Origin: Podaxis mareebaensis | Lineage: Eukaryota; Basidiomycota; Agaricomycetes; Agaricales; Agaricaceae | Assembly (NCBI GenBank): GCA_018524725.1 | Contig: JAEUWP010000307.1 | Span: 25,177 to 89,176 of the forward strand | Direction: 5' to 3' | Length of the DNA stretch: 64,000 nucleotides | Shown here: positions 25,334-37,308 of the stretch, in pieces | Numbering within the stretch: the first letter of the stretch is position 1 | Layout of the letters: each line of letters starts with the position of its first letter | Position numbers and translations under genes: made by a program | Notes under the pieces: generated by a model | The model's input: the letters and a program-made list of their open reading frames with translations, nothing else | Databases searched by the model: none | What the model was told of the DNA's origin: nothing

Positions 25334-25930
25334 ATTGGAGCCCACTGCGAGGGGCCCAACGTCCCGACCTCACCTATACCCTGGACTTGTCAAGACAGTC
25401 CACTTCTGGTCTTTGTGACCTTCTCTCCTTGTTGGTCCTCTGCGACCTTCCTCTCATTTCTATATCCTTTCACCATTCACTCATTCAACACCATGTACAT
25501 GCCAACTACCCCACCGCTGCTCCTCGACCACCACGAGCACCCCATGAGGCCACGAGCGCTATCAATCCCCAGTGGCCGCTAGCCATCAGCCACCCAATCA
25601 GATCATCATCACGCCATCACATCACAGCACCCATTACCATTTCCTGATCGCCCATCACGACATCATTGCCTTACCTCACCCGAGACCCTGCTCACGAGCC
25701 CATCCACATATTGCATGCAAAGACTGGACATTTGAATCAACTGACTGAACAACCGACTGACAGAACTGACTGAACAACCAACAACCGACTGAACAACTGA
25801 CTACCAACCGACTGACTCACCGAGAGCCTTGTACATATGTATATGAAGTTGCGCAATCTGCATTTGGAACCGAAACAGTAGTAGGATTGAGGGAATGACG
25901 AGGACGTCATTATTTAAAGAAAGGGTGAGA

Positions 25931-26114
25931 TGTGGAGGTACCTACATGGCTGCGTGGGAAATTGGGAAAATCGGCATATTTAACGTACACTGGTGTAGAT
26001 TACTTTCTTCAGCTTCTACCGTGATCATGTAGTCATCTCTGCCACTAGTTGGTGTACTCCTGAGGTCGATGACACCACCAGGCCCTCGCACCCAGCGAGC
26101 TTACTCACTCTACA
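25931..26114 (+). repeat. 3' LTR of TRIM-like element
   Basis: 184 bp, TGTGGAGG to CTCTACA, preceded by the purine-rich tract and followed by the ACAG target duplication. Confidence 0.85.
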
Positions 26115-26313
26115 ACAGGAATGAAAAAGTTCAAAGTAAGACACATAGAGATGAAAACTAAAGAATCTGTATATAGGACATTAATGCAGCCACTTGCACT
26201 TATCTTGACTAACCCTTATGTCCTCCACCCCAAAGAGCAGAAGCTTTCTTGGCTGAAGTAGAGGCTATGTCACATTGGTATCACCTGAGAATCCAATCTT
26301 AGTCAAAGTGATG

Positions 26314-27909
26314 TCACCAGTATGGACACCAGTGGTCATTGGAGGAGTGGGCACCTGAACAGTTGAGGCACCATGGAGAGTGAGGGCAGGGATTGCCTGC
26401 CAGAGTGGGGGGGATGGGGGGAGTCACTTTGGGATTGCCCTTGCAACACCTGGCTATAGAGTAGTAAGAGGCCTTGGAATGAGGACCCCCACAGAGAGGA
26501 CACCTGGGTGCATGAGCATGGCAGGCATCAAAAGGATGACCCCAATGCCAGCAACACTGACATTGAGGTGTGCTAGTGTGGGTGTGAGCCCCTTTGGTGA
26601 GACAGGACACACCATTGATCATGATGCATCTATTGATAAGAGAGGCAGCAAGGGTGCTATATTAGGAATCAACCAAGTCAATCCACACAGTGGTGGTATC
26701 AGACTTGGCAGAATTGTGGACAATATGCAGATGGTGCACATTGGAGGTAGGGAAGAAGGGGGAGGCTGAGGCCTCAGTCTTGACTTGATTAGCTGTGAGG
26801 GTGAACCTGTCAGCTGAAAAAAAGGGGACATCCATAATCTTGATAAAAGATTGGGACACAGGGAGGGTGATGGGAGTGCTCTTGAGCATAGAGGGAAGTG
26901 AGGCAGAAAGGGAATCAAGGTCCACTTGGAAGGGGACACTGCCTGTAGAGAAGGCAATGACACTAGAATAGAAGCAGCTAGAGCCAATGGTAAGTACTGA
27001 CTTGGCCTGGGTAAGTGCTTGATTGAAGTGTGTGACAAGGGATTGAAGGGAGATGTGAGTGCTAGCAAGATCACAAGCACTGGTGCTCAAGAAGAATTGA
27101 TGCTAAGTGGGACCCTGGATTGTAAAATATAGCTTATGCTGTATGAAAGGGTTAGGGCTGGGAGGACTGGGCTTGATGTCACATGAGGGAGGTCCAGGCC
27201 TGTTGCATGGAGGCAGAGGGGCACATGAGGGAGGTCTTGGCCTGTCATGTGGAGCAGGTGGCACAGGAGGGGGCTTAGGAGGCACTGAGACCTGGGTTGA
27301 GGGTTGAGAGGCAGACACTGGTTGAGCATCTATCATTGCTGAGTCAGCTGTTCCATGGAACAACTCATGTTCACCTCATGTTTAGTGGGCATTGAATAAC
27401 AAGGCAGTAATGCTGCCTAGGGGAGGGAGAACTTTCCAAGCTAAGGAGATATAGTTGTGAAATGTGCCTTTGGTCTTGAGGTGGCCAACAAGTTCACAGA
27501 GGGTGGTGTAAGTGTGTTGGTCACTCCAAGACTTGACTTGTTCTTTAGAGAAACCTTGAATTTCTTTATGGAAACTGTCTAAAGTCACCATAATGTTGAA
27601 GCTGTCATCTCCATTGTCATTGTTGACCTTGTCAGGGGTGGAATTGGATGGGAGAGAGGAAGGAGCAGCCTTGGGTGTCATCTGCTCAGGAAGGGGAGAA
27701 ACAGGAGGATTGAGCTCCATATCTGAGGAGAACCTGCTCTGGAACTGTCCAGTAGCATGCCTAGAAGAAGGAGAGGGGGAGGGGGTGCTCAGCTCAGGTA
27801 TTGCCCAAGAGAGTTGCTGCCACTCTTGTTGTAGGGGGGCTTGAGGGATCCAACTGCCAGGGTTGGAGGGAGTGTGGATGCCATGACTATTCACCTTGTC
27901 AATAGACAT
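26314..27909 (-). pseudogene. Gag-like ORF1 with zinc knuckles, in-frame stops
   Basis: One minus-strand frame runs from ATG at 27909 (MSIDKVNSHGIHTPSNPGSW) to about 26314 and is broken only by single stop codons near 27382, 27103 and 26662. It has about 530 codons. The N-terminal part is Ser/Pro-rich with a helical segment (FSKEQVKSWSDQHTYTTL), then a Pro-rich linker. The C-terminus holds Cys/His knuckles: CQCCWHWGHPFDAC, CPLCGGPHSK and CLNCSGAHSSNDHWC. This layout is typical of the gag-like first frame of non-LTR (LINE) retrotransposons. No reverse transcriptase frame follows downstream on the same strand; the TRIM-like element lies there instead. The family assignment rests on the knuckles and layout only. 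Confidence 0.6.
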
Positions 27910-28608
27910 TGTTCAGTGTGCTTTGAGATATTCTCATTCTTCTTTGTATACTTGACATTCAAATGCATTCTTATGCTGCTGAGGGGTTTCAGGAATAACA
28001 GATGGGCTCTTGCCCTTGTGACAATTGCCCATGGTGATGAGCACTTGACCACAATGATGGTGGTTACTGGAAGAGGAAGGTCATTGCCAAAAAAAAAAAA
28101 GTCTCACTACACTAAGAGCCTGTATTTTATAGCTACTAACTAATTCAATTTGGGAGAAGATTTGACAAAATTCCTATGCTATAAACAAAGGAATAAAAGG
28201 CTTGTAAGGGTTAAGAAAGGGCATTAAAAATCATCAGCAAATGGAAATCACAGACAGTCAACAGACTAACAAAAATAGAATAGTGTGAATAAAGAAATAA
28301 ACAGTAAATGTCTTTGTACTGAACACACCAATCTACATGTCATCCTTGCATAGCTGTTTCCATTTCTCTACAATAACTACAGAATAGAAGCAAAGACAGA
28401 AATAGAACTGGGGCTATAGAGATAAGAATAGAGACAAGATAGAAATAGATCAAGTACAAGAATAGAACAAGTAGGAAGAGAGATGGGAAAAGATTAATGA
28501 GCTGGAGTCCAAATACAGGATTACACTAAATGTCTGAGGAAACCTAAATAGGAATTCACAAGTCCAAGTCAGGGTGGAGCTGTCCATCTGATGAGTCAGG
28601 GATAGAGG

Positions 28609-29399
28609 TTAGCAGAGAAGAGGTAGATCAGGGAATGGTGAAGTTCCTGAGCAAGGGCAAGTCAGAGGAGTCTGACTCTTGCATAGGGCTGCAGTGCAGT
28701 GAGGGTAATGATGAGGATGATGAGGGTATGTCTGTAGTGATGTAGGGTGGCAGGTACTGTGGAGGTAGAGCATCAATAGAGATGTTAATGCTGGGAATGT
28801 TGGAGTTGATGCTAAAGAGCAGGGATAACTGTGTACACCAAGGGGGGATGGAAGGAGGGTCATTGGAGTTAGGGTTGACATGATAGACTTCTACCTCATG
28901 AAAATAAATGTGTGGGACAACCTCTGGTGGATATATCATGTATGGGTAGAGGAATATGAGGGGTTCTCCAGCATAGGAACTCATCTTCCAACTGTAGGCC
29001 CATGATGAGTTGAAGTTGTTAGTGATAGTCTGTATGTAAAGACTATCACTATCAAATATATGAGTGAAGGGAGCATTCTCCCAAGCAATGCATAGTATTT
29101 CCATCCATCATACAGTTAGTAGAGTAGAATAGGGGTCCTGGGGTCAGCCAGTCCTCAGAGAATAGGGATACATGGCTGGGGAGTTATTTGTTGGCAAAAG
29201 CAGCATTGTAGTAGGGGGTGGAGATACCAGGTGTGACTTCAGGTAGATTGGTGTCAGTAACAACAGTATGTGAGGCATTGGGGAGACTGAGTTCATGGAG
29301 GATGGCATTAGTGATGGCATGGGCAAGGGGTTCATAAGTGGGGTTCATAACAGCTGTTATGAAGGCTGTAGTGAAGAGAAAGCAGCTTTTATTATCCAA
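28609..29399 (-). other. Degenerate repeat-derived open frames, unknown
   Basis: Two minus-strand frames (29399-29184, starting MDNKSCFLFTTAFITAVMN; and 29104-28628, starting MEILCIAWENAPFTHIF) are offset by a frameshift and may once have been joined. I do not recognise the family. They lie upstream of the gag-like frame on the same strand, share its CG-free composition and sit in the DNA that splits the Tc1-like copy. They are therefore likely part of a repeat rather than a host gene. Confidence 0.3.
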
Positions 29400-29720
29400 A
29401 ATCCATAGGAGGAAGAGGCTGGAGTTTGCAAAGGCACATGAATATTGGACTATAGATGGCTAGAAGAGGGTAGTTTAGTCTGATGAGACCAAAATCAATC
29501 ACTTTGGATCAGATGGAAGGAATTGGACATGGAAGACAGTAGGGATGGGACTTACAGATAGGCTGGTGGAAGAAGCAGTCAAGTTTAGAGGAGGTTCTAC
29601 TATGGTATAGGAATGTATGCTATGGCAAGGATTAGGCTTTTTGCACTATATTGAAGGCACTATGAATGGTGAAAGGTTATATCCAGATTCTGGACAGTAA
29701 ACTTTACCAGAGCCAGTAAG
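29395..29720 (+). pseudogene. Tc1-like transposase, catalytic-domain fragment
   Basis: The frame shows HRRKRLEFAKAHEYW, then SDETKINHFGSDGRNWTW, GLTDRLVEEAVKF and LHYIEGTMNG. These are the blocks around the first catalytic Asp of the DDE domain in Tc1-like enzymes. In-frame stops interrupt the blocks (for example just before SDETK). It continues the order of the N-terminal fragment at 24184-24545 on the same strand. Confidence 0.7.
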
Positions 29721-29884
29721 GAACATTATGTAATATTCCTAAAAATAAAATGGAGGTTTTACACTGTGTTGTAGCTTTGGAACACTGATACATTCAGATA
29801 TCATTAAAGATTTAGTGGAATCATAATCAAGACAGGTCAAGGTATACATTAACATAATTATACCTAATATACCAACCCTGAGCT

Positions 29885-31450
29885 CATATTACTGCTGTAA
29901 CATGGTCCTCCATTGTTCTAACATACTTATTGATAGCATCAATGGAGAGTTGATCCCAAGCTGACCAAACTGTGGCTTTAAGAGTATCAAGGGTAGTAGG
30001 AGGGTGGGAAGAATGCTGAATGATGTCTTTGAGCTTGTGCTAGATACCCTTGATGGGATTAAGATCAGGGGAAGATACTGGATGGAGAAATATAGGAATA
30101 TGGTGTGAAGCAAACCATGCTTTCATTGACTTGCTCTTATGGAATGAAGCATTATCCTGTTGGTGTTACAATCATCACTCTCTCTATGCTCATCTCTCAT
30201 CTTCTGCCAATGCCATCTTTTCCTTTCTCTCTCACTGACCTTGCTACTATTATCCATTTCTCCCCTTTCTCTTGTTTGTCAGAATGTATTTTGATGGATT
30301 GAGTAATCTATCAAGGGTGATGACAAACAAGAAAAACTATATAATTAACACAACAAGCAAACTTCAAGATGATATGAAATTGAAGAAAGTATGACAGTAA
30401 GGGCCTGGCCCTTATAATGATATTACAATTATCACAATTATTTATATCTTTCACATCCTATGCTTTCCTTCTTGCTATACTTGTGCTTCATCTTTGCTTA
30501 TCTTGTACTTCAGTTATTGGCCTTTCCTTATTTGTGGTCTGTACTATATTTACTTCTTGCTTCAGTATTGCCTTTTTAGTCTCTCTCTTATAGTACACAG
30601 ATTGCCAATCTACTTCAAACTTAGTCATAGTTATAATTAGTACTTGAACACCATAGATAGTTTTTCATATTAGGTCATTGTACTTAGTATATTCTTTGCC
30701 TCCTCTTGTAGTTCCTTAGTTCTATTCATTGTTGCCTCAGTGCAATATACAGGTGTTGATCTTCTACTTGATCTCCTTATTGCCACTAGATAGCTCTGCC
30801 TTACATTGACAAATCCTCAGGCCTTGTGCTACATCTTAGGAAACACCTGTAGCTTGGCTGCTATATCCTCTTTAGGACTGAGCTTGTAAGATTGGCCCCC
30901 TCCTCTAGCTGAGAAAGCCACAGGAGTCAGTGATCTGACTTAAGTGCAGGTGCTTGTCTTAGGACATAACTCTCAGTATTGGAATGATGTGAAATCTGTT
31001 CCTGTGTAACAATTTTTGGGATCATCTACCCAAATCACCCTCTTCTAGTCCTCCAGAGTCCAACTAGCATGTCCCTCTGCCCACTCCAGCCTCTTCCTCC
31101 TGTATATAGCATTGAGTTTAGGTCATGTCTGCTTGACTACAGCCTTCATTCTGAACTCTTTGAGTGTCCTGTAAACTGTTTTGGTGGATACTAGTCAACC
31201 AACAACATTTTGGGGTAATTTGGTGACTTGGGAGGTATTGTCTGCCTTGCAAGAGATAATGAGATAGATAGAATAGTGGATATCAGAGGGGAAAAGTTTA
31301 GCTAGGCAGCCACTAATGGATTTGGAAAGTGTTGACCTATATTTGGAGTAAAGCCTGGAGATAGTACTGAGTCCCAAACCAGTAATAGAAGCAATGTGAT
31401 GAGCAGATTTCCTTTATCCAGGTAGGAAAGAACCTTATTAACTTGAGTAG
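29885..31450 (-). pseudogene. Second Tc1-like transposase copy, degenerate
   Basis: On the minus strand the N-terminal part lies at about 31440-30960 (GLSTISRLYSKYRSTLSK, SDIHYSIYLI, ASQVTKLPQNVVG, then KTVYRTLKEFRMKAVVK and RRKRLEWAEGHASWTLED). The C-terminal part lies at about 30130-29885 (SPDLNPIKGI, LKDIIQHSSHPPTTLDTLKA, then TMEDHV). Between them, about 30165-30860 shows no transposase similarity and may be an insertion or decayed sequence. Frameshifts and stops are frequent. The copy is opposite in orientation to the first one. Confidence 0.65.
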
Positions 31451-32475
31451 AAGAAAGAGAGTGCATATAGACTAAGAGTAAGGTGGTGGGTTGGTTTACA
31501 CTGGGACATAAACCTATCTATTTATATATCATTCCACAAAGTCACATGGTCTTTGTTTGCATTTATTTAATTGTAATAAATGAAGTCATGTACTCACAAT
31601 ATAAGAGGGACAAAAGCATTCTAATGCACTAAAAATCTTAATTAATCCATAACTCACCAAAACAGAATATTATGCAATTATATCTTATATATGTGTAGAT
31701 AAGATATAGAGTTATCTTTATTTAAAATATGGGGCATGTAGCCTTATTACATCATGAGCTGTTAAAGGATTTATTGCATAGCTGAAAACATTGGAACACT
31801 TTTGTCCCTTACTGTAAGACAGGCATATATCTTATGTATGTTGAGTGTACATACAGTGTCAACATAGTTTTAATGTACTGGAAACTAATCTTCAGTAGTG
31901 AAGATGATAATGAAATACATATTTGGTGTCATGCAAGCAAACCAAACTAGCAATGATATCTGAACAGACCCTAAAAAGACTGCTAAGTGACTGTACTACA
32001 TTAAGTCTAACTTGAAGTGCTGTCAGGGTCCCCCATTGTGCAACAGTTATTGAGGTGGGATGCCCAAAATTCAATTTCTTCAGCCAACACATGTTGACAT
32101 CAGCCTAATCCATAACACAGTCAGCAAATCCAATGAAACATAATCAGCTTTCCCATCTCAAAAGTCTCTTTAATGATTTATGAAGCATATTCCAGCCAAT
32201 GGGTCTATATCAAATCCACAGCACTACTACATACTTCATGTAGAACTATAGGCAAATAAATTATGCATGCTGTAGTCTACCTCTTAGTCTGGGCTACATG
32301 CATACATGCACACCCAAGCTGTCTAAAATAATTTTCAAACGAGTGTTATGTATACGTAGGGTATACTTGGATCCAAAATTCCAAGACAAGACAAAAAACC
32401 CAATCCGAAACCAAACCCAAACCCAAAATACGCAAAAAGGAAAGTGAAAAAAGAGAAAAGAGTCAACAAAAACCT
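31451..32475. other. AT-rich CG-free flank and gene end
   Basis: No frame with similarity is seen. The CG-free composition ends at 32340, about 136 bp after which the coding end of the fucosyltransferase-like gene begins (its stop codon at 32476-32478). Confidence 0.5.
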
Positions 32476-34448
32476 TCACCAAAACCTCGTTCTCCAGGGC
32501 TCCATACCAGCAACAGTCCTCAACAACACCACGTTCGCCGTCAAACTCGAAAACCCATTCCCAACGAACACCTCTGCTCGCTGACCAACGTACATATCCA
32601 CCGCCTGTGCAACGTACTTTGCCTCCCAACCCAGCTCCAAATCCCTACTAGTCGAGATCTCGTCCCAAGACCACTCGAAATCGTAGTCGTATTGAAGATC
32701 CATCTCCGAGTTCGCGTCTGACATGTTAGCGCTCCGTCGCGCGTCTTCGTACAACGCCACTTTCAACTGATCCAACCACTCCCGATCCCCATTCGTCATA
32801 ATATAAACCTTCCTTAACATCCTCCTCACCCGTTCCTCATCGCTCGCAAGCACACCTCCCCTCCTCCACCACCACGTCCAGCTCCAACTCCTCCCGCCAC
32901 TCCCTTTACCCCTCCCCTCCCGCTCCATCCTCAACCTCTCCTCCCTCCACTCCCTCACAGCTCTCACAACCCTCTTCCGCACTTTATCTACATCCACCAA
33001 ACATTTATCTCTGTACCCCTCTCTCACTTCCTCTTCACTCATCTCGTTTTTGAGTGTTGCGTTTTCTGCGAAGAAGCGGTCCGGGAGTTGAGGGAGGGTG
33101 TTGTAGCCTGTGTAGGCTGATCCCCATTGGTATAGGTGATCGCAGTGTTGGATGAAGTCTCCACGACGGAGGTGTAATGCGAGCAAGGGGAGTGGGGTGG
33201 TTTGAGTTGTGGGTGGTGTTGGAGTTAGAGAGCGCGTCAAGTCAAAATCGGTGGCTATGGGTAGGTATGAGGTGGTGCCGTGGTTTTGCGAGTCGGAGGC
33301 ACGCGAGGTGAGGCGGGGACGAGGGAAGAGGAACGAGAGGAGGGAAGATTTTTGGTTTGTGGTGGTGGTTGTGGTGAAATGGTGTTGATTTTTTTGAAAG
33401 GCGTAGTGGACTAATGGGGACCAAGCAAAATCTCTCACGACCGGTGAAGCCGAGAGTGATGGCAATATGTCATGTAGACGCGGTGATCCTATGAGCCTGG
33501 ATCGACATATGGAATTATAACAGAAAAATACATGACATCAATGATACATTCTAAAAATATTTTTGGAGGGGAGGGTGCGTACCAGATGTCAAATAGCTGA
33601 GGTGTGTCCTTTTTGATTTCTACACATCGGTGTTCGATGCTTTGGAGCTTGGCGACCCAGACGTTCAGCGTCTGCAGCGCTGATGCGTCGGAGGGGATGG
33701 TGGCCTTTACGGCCTCCGAGTTGAGGATGTAGGGTTCTGGACAGACTTGGTTATAGTAGTGACGGGAGACGAATCGAGGGTGCGTAGCTGCAACCGTCGA
33801 ATTTGAGTACGGGTGTCCCGAGAGAGGGCCAGCAACGATTGCAGAGAGAGGGATGCGCGAGGGGATGAGTTTCCCGTTAAAGTCCGAGTATTCGGGACCG
33901 TCTCTGTCCCACGTGTAGTTGTCAAATACGAACCTGCAAATGACAGGGAAAATTGAAAGTTAGTTTTGGACAAAGGACAAAGGATTTCATATGAGTACTC
34001 ACGCCCGGCCAGAGGCATAAGCCAAGTGTGCGTTCAGAACCATCTCCTGCATGGCGTTTCCCCACCCAGCACCCCAACCATGGTTCGCGAAGAAAATGAA
34101 CTTTGCATGTGAACCTTCTGGGAATGATAACATGTCATCATGTTGTGGAAGGGCTTCTTCATAAGCGGTGTATCGCTGGTACAGGGGCGGTCGTGGGTCT
34201 TCCGGTGGTGGTGAGTCGCGTGGTACAGGATATGGGGGGTACGCAGATGCGCGCAGTGCCCATAACCGGGAAGTAGAGAGGAGAGATTGTGTATCGTGGG
34301 GAACGAGGAAGACGAAGGATGCGACGCAAAGGAGGGCGATGAGGAAGAAACGAGTGTATCTACGTGAAAGGAAGAGGCTTGCGATGAAGTTTTGTCTTGG
34401 CCTGTCTGGGCCTTTGTGTGTGGGGAGGAGAGAGTAGGCGTATGGCAT
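32476..34448 (-). CDS. GDP-fucose O-fucosyltransferase-like type II membrane protein
   Basis: Three exons on the minus strand (34448-34003, 33933-33583, 33496-32476) encode 605 residues. The start MPYAYSLLPTHKGPDRPR gives a short cytoplasmic tail, then one membrane segment (FFLIALLCVASFVFLV, about residues 34-49), as in Golgi/ER glycosyltransferases. The luminal part has FFANHGWGAGWGNAMQEM, a Gly-rich nucleotide-sugar site typical of fungal members, then LALHLRRGDF at about residue 375, the conserved RxRRGDF-like Arg motif of the O-fucosyltransferase superfamily. KVYIMTNGDREWL and FVGNGFSSLTANVVLLRT form the C-terminal block. Two low-complexity insertions (a Thr run near residue 305 and a Gly/Trp/Arg-rich stretch near 465) are unusual. 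The acceptor is unknown. The gene sits at the edge of the CG-free repeat block but keeps normal CG content. Confidence 0.87.
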
Positions 34449-37308
34449 GGTTGGGGGCGTGCCAGGTAGTGCCAAATCTTATTAAATATATAGTTCACCC
34501 TCGCGCCACCTCTGTCGACAACAACGCCACTCATCCTCCTATTACCACCTCACGTAATTTAATACTTCACCCGTCACCAACTCCCTCCTACCCATCCACA
34601 ACGTTTAGGAGCCCGCCGTAGCTTCTGCTGCATGCATATTATTGTCGCAACTGTGCTCAGTCTGGATATTTTGCTGATTTCCGTTGCGATTATCAGTCGG
34701 GTGTTGACATGGGCGAGGAAGTCGCACGGCCCTTCGAAGCTTCGTCTCCGAAGCACGCACGACCCTCGGCCGGTGATCACACCATCCCTGGAAAAAGCAC
34801 CCGTCAGGATACCGGCTCTGTCGCTGTTACTCCATGCCTGCATTCGTGTGCTCACTCGTCGCCCGTAATCTCCGCTGTTCACCTGCTTTGAACCACACGC
34901 CCGACTAACCTAACCTAAAGTCGCTGGAATCCTTGAGCTATGCCTATCCACAACGCCCAGCCTAGTATTACCCTGCTTGGCAAGGGTTTCTCTACTTGCA
35001 TGATTCCATCAATCCGTCCGTTATCTTATCCCTCCGACCATAACACAAAACTCCGCCAAACAAAGGCTCATGGAGACCAAGTCGACACTTCTAGTTGATA
35101 AAGAGGAGTCATGTCTCGTTGACAACCACCATGCTCCATGACGCACAAGCCTGAACTGACGTTACTGTACAACACGCGGTGCTCGCTTCAGAGCAACTAG
35201 GCATAGAAGCTGTGGAGCTGAGTGGAGGATTTCGTGATCTTCAGCGCGCAGCACTTTTTGGTGGAGCGATTCATTACCCTAGGCCGAACGCAGTAATACA
35301 CGTGTTTTCAATACAAGACGATGTATGGAGCGAACAGAACCCGGGAGTGAGCAAGCCCTCCCGCTTACCATGAGACGATGAACGTTTGGGAGAAAACATC
35401 CGAGTCAAGAGTCTCTCGACACACCTCCGACACCCTTTCTATCCTGGCTGTCCGTCATCGCTTCTTCGGACACCACAAATACTTGTATCCGAAGGGGGCA
35501 TCTCAACTGGGTGGTGTCCAACGTCCCATTTTTAATAGTCTCTCGTTCAAGCTTGAATCTCCGTATGTATTTAATAAAAATACCCTTCTACAAGGAACAA
35601 GAATAACATTTCAATTTATAGCACAGTAAACATCTCCCTTGCCGCGGCAACGTTACCGCCGACAACCCGTTCCCTCCGCTCTTCCTTCCAAACCGTCCTC
35701 TTGGTTACCCGCTCACGCCAGACGCCGGGCTCCGATACCATCATATCAATCCTAATCAACGCACAAGGATTGGAATGGGACGTGAAGGATAGATCCCATG
35801 TGAGCGATAACTCACCTCAGTCGCTCAGTGCACTGAGGGAGCACGTCAGAAAAGACCCAGCATGACATGATGCTTGATATGCTAAATAGACTCGCCCATC
35901 CAGGCTTTCTTCATGTGCATACTTGATACTACTGACACAGAAGAAGATAACAAGGAATTCGAGGGAATGTCCTCCTAAAAAATGAGGTGCCGGACCGGGT
36001 GCGGCGGCCCGTCGTTCAGCGCTCAGCCCTCAGCATCGGGCCAACTATGAAGCCGATATGTTCTATGCGATTCTCCTCCGATTCATCTGAAACCTCGTCC
36101 GATGCCTGCGATCTACGCTTGCTTCCAGAACTGCGGAAATTTTACTGTTCTTCGAGCTTGAGTTTTCCTTGGCAATGACTCCTGCGTTGGCCTGCCGACG
36201 TCTTCGATCCAAAGGTGAATAGTGACTCCTACGGAGTTCCCCACCAAGCTCCTGGAGCTGAAGTGCCTGTTCGAGGTTCGTGATAAGATCGGTCAAGGAT
36301 ATACGTGAGTACCGAACCGAATTGCGATATTGTTTCAATCTTTTCCTGTTCTTATCATCGTGAATCCGCAGCTGAGCGCTGAGCACTGATCAGCCATTCG
36401 TGGATTGGTGTTCTTATCCCGCAGGTCTTGTAGCCACGAATACACGCGTCTCCTAATTGCCCCATGTTTGGTAGGATATCGCGTTCTCACCTCTATTTTA
36501 TACCAGATGAGTCGGGACCCGTGCGTTGGGCGGACTGTCATGGAGTCACAGCTAACTAATAGATAGGAAATCAATCATTCACGGTCTTAGGATCCTACGT
36601 TGCAAAGGATTGAAACCGAGGCCGAAGAAGCAACTCTTGGCGAAATCTAGGATGTCCAAGATAATAGAGTGTCGCACATATATATTATATATGTCCCGTC
36701 ATTCCGAACATTCTATACCGCTCGAAGAGAGGTAACACTACGGTGGAAGGTATTGGCAAAGGAGCCGCGCAGAAGTCAAAAGTGTCCCACACTCGCGAGT
36801 TGTCAGCCAATCAGACCGCGTCTTTATTCTCCGTGAGAAACCGTTCTCGTTTGTAGGTATTAACATTCCATAATAAATTCTGCATTGCTTCCATGGGATA
36901 CTTAAGTATTACTTTCACCCAAAACAATTCAAGATCTTATCTCACACATGAGAATGGGTAAATTACCTTTCGATCTTACGACCTCGCCCCCGCAATTACT
37001 CAAGAACCCCGCCGAAAGCGATACCCCCTTGGCAGATTCCACCCCAATCTCACTCCCGGACATCTCATAGAATCTAAGCACCGCCAAAGATACATCCCCA
37101 CTTCGCCACTTCCACAAACCATGTCAGTAGGACAGCCTCCAGAACTCTAGGATCATCAGCGTCGAATACTTCGCCAGTGAAGGCCATGGAATAGATCACA
37201 ACGGGCCTGACTAACGTCTGTCCTCAAGAACCTATCACGGACAATCCTTCTTATATACACAGCTACTGCCGTAGTGGTATGTATCCCCACCCAGATCTGC
37301 CGTTGACT
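34449..37308. other. Intergenic, no supported gene
   Basis: The first 200 bp contain the promoter of the fucosyltransferase-like gene. A 78-codon plus-strand frame at 34632-34868 begins with a hydrophobic stretch (MHIIVATVLSLDILLISVAI) and could be a small membrane peptide, but nothing else supports it. Minus-strand frames at 36063-36574 are basic and unmatched. CG content is ordinary. No repeats were recognised. Confidence 0.4.

Larger units (their letters stand above)
25150..26114. mobile_element. TRIM-like miniature LTR retrotransposon
   Basis: Two 184-bp direct repeats (25150-25333 and 25931-26114) bound a 597-bp interior. They differ at only a handful of positions. Each begins TGTRGAGG and ends CTCTACA, with TG...CA borders that form a short inverted repeat. 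The flanks carry a 4-bp duplication ACAG (25146-25149 and 26115-26118). Just inside the left repeat is TTGGAGCCCACTGCGAGG, a likely primer-binding site. Just before the right repeat is the purine-rich AAAGAAAGGGTGAGA, a likely polypurine tract. The interior has no gag or pol and contains degenerate copies of ACTGACTGAACAACC (25737-25822). It must rely on proteins from another element. Strand is not assigned by coding, but PBS and PPT positions imply + orientation. Unlike its surroundings it keeps its CG dinucleotides. Confidence 0.85.
23416..32339. repeat. Decayed transposon block lacking CG dinucleotides
   Basis: Reading both flanks base by base, I find no CG dinucleotide from 23416 to the LTR element at 25150, and none from 26115 to 32339. 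CG is frequent in all flanking genes and inside the LTR element. The sequence is rich in TG and CA and contains broken transposon frames with many stops. The pattern fits cytosine methylation at CpG followed by C-to-T change in repeats, which is known for several basidiomycetes. No cellular gene is recognised within it. Confidence 0.8.
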
